A stretch of DNA of 64,000 nt from DATBFU01 sp035498405. GTDB lineage: Bacteria > Acidobacteriota > Thermoanaerobaculia > UBA5066 > Gp7-AA6. The DNA lies in the NCBI GenBank assembly GCA_035498405.1, contig DATKAE010000031.1:1-64000 (forward strand), in the 5' to 3' direction. Both the position numbers and the translations under genes were made by a program. Below the pieces are notes generated by a model, which was not told the DNA's origin, did no database searches, and saw nothing but the letters and a program-made list of their open reading frames with translations. Below are positions 60,995-64,000 of this stretch, one piece after another; position 1 is the first letter of the stretch; every line of letters begins with the position of its first letter.

Positions 60995-62944
60995 ATGCTC
61001 AAAACGATGCGCGACAGCTTCCACCATCTCAAGTGGACGCTGTGGGCCGTGGTCATCGTCTTCATCCTGGGATTCGTCTACTTCAGCGGGTCGAGCCCGA
61101 ACCCGGCGGACCGCGCCTCGCAGGTCGTGGCCCGCATCGGCTCCGACGAGATCACCGGCGCCGAATTCGAGCGCACCTACCAGGCCCGCCTGGAGAGTTA
61201 CCGCCAGCAGTATCGCGGCAGCTTGACCCCGGAGATGCTCCGGTATCTCGACCTGCCCCGCCAGGTCTTGGAGGGCATGATCAGCCGCCGGCTGGAACTC
61301 GAGCAAGCGCGGCGACTCAAGCTCTCCGTCGGCAACGACGAGGTCGCCCGAGCCGTCATGGCCTACCCGGCCTTTCAGCAAGACGGGCGGTTCATCGGGA
61401 GGGAGAAGTACGTGCAGTTGCTCTTCCGCTACGGCTACACGCCGGAGCGCTTCGAGGAAGAGCTGCGCGAGGATCTGCTCGCGGGCAAGTACGCCGAACT
61501 CGTACGGGCCTCGATCCTCGTGCCCGAACCGGAGCTCGTGCGCGAGTTCGCGGTGCGCAACGAGAAGGCCACCATCGAATACATCCTGGTGCCGTCCAGC
61601 CGCCTCGAGTCCGCCGTGCAGCCGACGGACGCGGATCTGAAGGCTTACGCGGAAAAGCACCGGGACCGATACCGCAAGCCCGAGCAGCGCCGGATCAAGT
61701 ACCTGCTGATCGACCAGGCGAAGGTGCGGGCCAAGGTGGCGCCGACCGACGCGGAGCTGCGGGCCGAGTACGAACAGCGCCGCGAGGGGCTCAAGGTCCC
61801 CGAGCAGGTCGTGGCGGCCCACATCCTGATCAAGAGCGATTCGACGAAGGGAGCCGAGGCCGATGCCGCCGCCCGCGCCAAGGCCGAGAAGTTGGCGGCC
61901 CGCGCCCGCGCCGGCGAGGATTTCGCCAAGCTCGCGCGCGAATCGAGCGAGGACACGGCGAACAAGGACAGCGGCGGACAGCTGCCGCCGTTCTCCCGCG
62001 GCCAGATGGTGCCCGAGTTCGAGCAGGCCGCCTTCGCGCTCTCCCCCGGCCAGATCGCGGGCCCGGTCAAGACGCAGTTCGGCTACCACGTCATCAAGCT
62101 CGTGTCGAAGAACCCCGAGCACCTCCAGAGTTTCGAGGAGGCGCGCGGCGCGCTGGCGGCCGACCTGACGCAGCGCAAGGCCGCGGCGGAGGTGAGCCGC
62201 CTGGCGCGTGAGCTGTCGGAAAAGGTGCGCAAGTTGGGAAGCGCCTCGGACGAGGAGCTTCGCAAGCTTCAGAACGACGTCGTCACCTTCAACACGACGC
62301 CCTGGGTGGCGCGCGGAGAAGCGATTCCGGGCGTCGGCGCCAACGCCGACTTCGCGCAGGAGGCCTTCTCCTTGAAGCTCGGCCAGATCTCCAAGAGCGC
62401 CGTCTCGACGGCCCGGGGCCCCGCGATCGTCAAGCCCGCCGAGCAGCGGCCGGCCGGCGTTCCCCCCTTCGACGAGCTGAAGGAGCGGGTCGCCGCGGAT
62501 TGGAAGACCGACCGCCGCGAGAAGGAAGCCCTGGAAAAGCTGCAGCCAGCGGCCCGGGAGATCGCATCGGGCACACCCCTTCCCCAGGTCGCCGCACGCT
62601 ACGACACCGAGGTGAAGACGACTCCGGAGTTTGCCCCGGGCGGCCCCATTCCCGAGATCGGCAACGCGCCCGAGCTGTCGTCGGCGGTCTTCAAGACCGC
62701 CCAAGGGCAGACCGGAGCGCCCACACCCGTGCCCGGAGGGTTCGTCCTCTTCCGCGTCATCGAGCGCAAGACGGCCGATCCCAAGGCCTTCGAGGCCCAG
62801 AAGGCGGAGCTCGCCGAAGCCGTCCGCGCCCGGGAAGGGGAGAAGCTCCTGCGCTCCTCGCTCGAGCAGCTGCGCACCGAACGGAAGGTCGAGATCAACG
62901 AGGAGCTGCTGCGGTCCTTTCTGCCGGAAGAGAGACGAGGCTGA
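60995..62944 (+). CDS. PpiD/SurA-like membrane-anchored peptidyl-prolyl isomerase
   Basis: The protein has 649 residues from the ATG at 60995 (GGAGG 12 bases upstream). One N-terminal membrane segment (LWAVVIVFILGFVYFSGS) anchors it in the inner membrane. A SurA-N-like chaperone region (~45-205: RIGSDEITGAEFERTYQARLE) follows, then a parvulin domain (~265-370: QVVAAHILIKSDST ... GGQLPPFSRGQMVPEFEQAAFALSPGQIAGPVKTQFGYHVIKL). A second, degenerate parvulin-like part (~430-600) completes it. It would fold outer-membrane and secreted proteins in the periplasm, which fits a genome rich in large exported proteins. Followed 77 bp later by ruvA. Confidence 0.9.
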   Translation: MLKTMRDSFHHLKWTLWAVVIVFILGFVYFSGSSPNPADRASQVVARIGSDEITGAEFERTYQARLESYRQQYRGSLTPEMLRYLDLPRQVLEGMISRRLELEQARRLKLSVGNDEVARAVMAYPAFQQDGRFIGREKYVQLLFRYGYTPERFEEELREDLLAGKYAELVRASILVPEPELVREFAVRNEKATIEYILVPSSRLESAVQPTDADLKAYAEKHRDRYRKPEQRRIKYLLIDQAKVRAKVAPTDAELRAEYEQRREGLKVPEQVVAAHILIKSDSTKGAEADAAARAKAEKLAARARAGEDFAKLARESSEDTANKDSGGQLPPFSRGQMVPEFEQAAFALSPGQIAGPVKTQFGYHVIKLVSKNPEHLQSFEEARGALAADLTQRKAAAEVSRLARELSEKVRKLGSASDEELRKLQNDVVTFNTTPWVARGEAIPGVGANADFAQEAFSLKLGQISKSAVSTARGPAIVKPAEQRPAGVPPFDELKERVAADWKTDRREKEALEKLQPAAREIASGTPLPQVAARYDTEVKTTPEFAPGGPIPEIGNAPELSSAVFKTAQGQTGAPTPVPGGFVLFRVIERKTADPKAFEAQKAELAEAVRAREGEKLLRSSLEQLRTERKVEINEELLRSFLPEERRG

Positions 62945-63021
62945 ACGCCGGAGACGGCTTGCGCCACGCTCCGCTCTCCGACGCCTCGCCCGACTGCGCG
63001 CGCAGCTAGAATTCGCCTCTT

Positions 63022-63612
63022 ATGATCGCCCGCCTCACGGGGCGCCTCGCGTCCAAGGCGCCCGACCAGGTCCTGCTGGATGTGGGCGGCGTGGGCTACC
63101 TCGTCCACATTCCCCTCTCGACGTTCTACGAGCTGCCCGAGGCCGAGAGCCCTGCCTCGTTGTGGATCCACACGCACGTGCGCGAAGACGTGCTGGCGCT
63201 CTACGGCTTCCTGACCGAGCGGGAGCGGTCGCTCTTCCTCTTGCTCATGAGTGTGGCCGGCATCGGGCCGAGGGTCGCCCTGACGGTGCTCTCGGGCATT
63301 CCGCCGGCCGAACTGGTCGAGGCCCTGCGACAACAGGATGTCCGGCGCCTGGTCGCGATCCCGGGCGTGGGAAAGAAGACCGCCGAGCGAATGGTGCTGG
63401 AGCTCGCCGAAAAAGCGGCCGCGTTCGCGGCGGAGCCGCCGGCGGGAGCGCCCGCGGCGGTCGCGGCTGACGATGTGATCTCCGCCCTGGTCAACCTGGG
63501 CTACCGAAAGGCCGAGGCGGAGCGCGCCGTGGACGGCATCGCCCGCGGCGGCGCGCCGGCGGAATTCGGCCAGTACCTCAAACTGGCGTTGAAGAAGCTC
63601 ACCGGCGGATGA
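63022..63612 (+). CDS. ruvA: Holliday junction branch migration protein RuvA
   Basis: The protein has 196 residues. An OB fold (MIARLTGRLASKAPDQVLLDVGGVGYLVHIPLSTFYELP) is followed by two helix-hairpin-helix motifs (VAGIGPRVALTVLSGIPPAELVEAL and IPGVGKKTAERMVLEL) and a C-terminal domain (DDVISALVNLGYRKAEAERAV) that contacts RuvB. RuvA binds four-way DNA junctions and loads the RuvB motor. It is followed directly by ruvB, the usual arrangement. Confidence 0.97.
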   Translation: MIARLTGRLASKAPDQVLLDVGGVGYLVHIPLSTFYELPEAESPASLWIHTHVREDVLALYGFLTERERSLFLLLMSVAGIGPRVALTVLSGIPPAELVEALRQQDVRRLVAIPGVGKKTAERMVLELAEKAAAFAAEPPAGAPAAVAADDVISALVNLGYRKAEAERAVDGIARGGAPAEFGQYLKLALKKLTGG

Positions 63613-63685
63613 GGAGGACCTCCGACGGCGGACCGCCGGGGCCGCGCCGGCGCCGCCCGAGGCGGCGACCTCCGACGGTAGACTG

Positions 63686-64000
63686 ATGACGCCCATGACG
63701 GACGAGAAGGACATCCTGACCGGCACCGCCCTCGAAGAGGACGCCGCGGTCGAGCCGAAACTCCGGCCGCAGACGCTCTCCGAATACATTGGCCAGCCGA
63801 AGATCCGCGAGAACCTCGGTGTCTTCCTCGCGGCCGCACGCGGTCGCGGTGAGCCGCTCGACCACGTGCTCTTGACCGGGCCTCCCGGTCTCGGCAAGAC
63901 GACGCTCGCCCACATCGTGGCCCGAGAAATGGGGGCCGGCCTCCGGTTGACCTCGGGCCCGATGATCGTCCGCGCCGGAGACCTGGCCGGTATGCTGACG
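63686..64000 (+). CDS. ruvB: Holliday junction DNA helicase RuvB, 3' truncated by window
   Basis: About 105 residues are visible; an ATG at 63695 is an equally possible start. LRPQTLSEYIGQPKIRENLGVFLAAARGRGEPLDHVLLTGPPGLGKTTLAHIVAREMG contains Walker A GPPGLGKT. The rest lies outside the window. RuvB is the hexameric AAA+ motor of branch migration. It lies 73 bp downstream of ruvA. Confidence 0.96.
   Translation, partial: MTPMTDEKDILTGTALEEDAAVEPKLRPQTLSEYIGQPKIRENLGVFLAAARGRGEPLDHVLLTGPPGLGKTTLAHIVAREMGAGLRLTSGPMIVRAGDLAGMLT

Overview
The window is GC-rich, gene-dense chromosomal DNA. It most likely comes from an uncultured or little-studied member of the Acidobacteriota. The grounds are a VWFA-related protein of the type typical of that phylum (22.0-24.2 kb), two large Oar-like TonB-dependent receptors with an N-terminal carboxypeptidase-regulatory domain, alkaline-phosphatase-superfamily/TPR fusion lipoproteins, and a stand-alone PqqB-like protein. 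The phylum is an inference from gene content. No rRNA gene, tRNA gene, CRISPR array or intact transposase was seen.

Layout. 0-3.4 kb: two tandem exported surface proteins share a nearly identical N-terminal module but have different C-terminal halves (S74 chaperone-type fibre versus beta-helix). 3.4-5.3 kb: small helical membrane protein, PqqB-like metallo-hydrolase fold protein, DUF983 protein. 5.5-11.1 kb: a likely catabolic module, with a GcvT-like aminomethyltransferase plus choline-monooxygenase-like Rieske oxygenase operon divergent from two tandem PYROXD2/CrtI-like FAD oxidoreductases. 11.1-20.7 kb: bacilliredoxin, Tat-exported Xaa-Pro peptidase, beta-propeller protein, HGSNAT-like acyltransferase, VOC protein, thiC under a TPP riboswitch, DUF3313 lipoprotein, and a membrane Ser/Thr kinase.

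20.8-38.4 kb is a co-oriented minus-strand island of cell-surface genes. It holds two tandem TonB-dependent receptors, each with its own intrinsic terminator, flanked by three alkaline-phosphatase-fold/TPR proteins. All three have Thr where sulfatases carry the formylglycine Cys. A VWFA-related protein, a TPR peptidase and a TPR/carboxypeptidase-regulatory protein complete it. This is the best candidate for an undescribed system.

38.6-50 kb: Lhr helicase, a GT-C-like membrane protein, a lipoprotein, an amidohydrolase, a dehydrogenase-like protein, and an SRPBCC protein (apparently CTG-started) beside a photolyase. 50-52 kb: exported beta-helix protein. 52.3-59.3 kb: a complete rod-shape operon mreB-mreC-mreD-mrdA-rodA-rng with overlapping start and stop codons. 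59.4-64 kb: FecR-domain protein divergent from a PpiD/SurA-like prolyl isomerase, then ruvA and the start of ruvB.

Two copies of a ~232-bp element with terminal inverted repeats (13.9 and 43.1 kb) sit exactly against stop codons of neighbouring genes and look like a non-autonomous mobile element.
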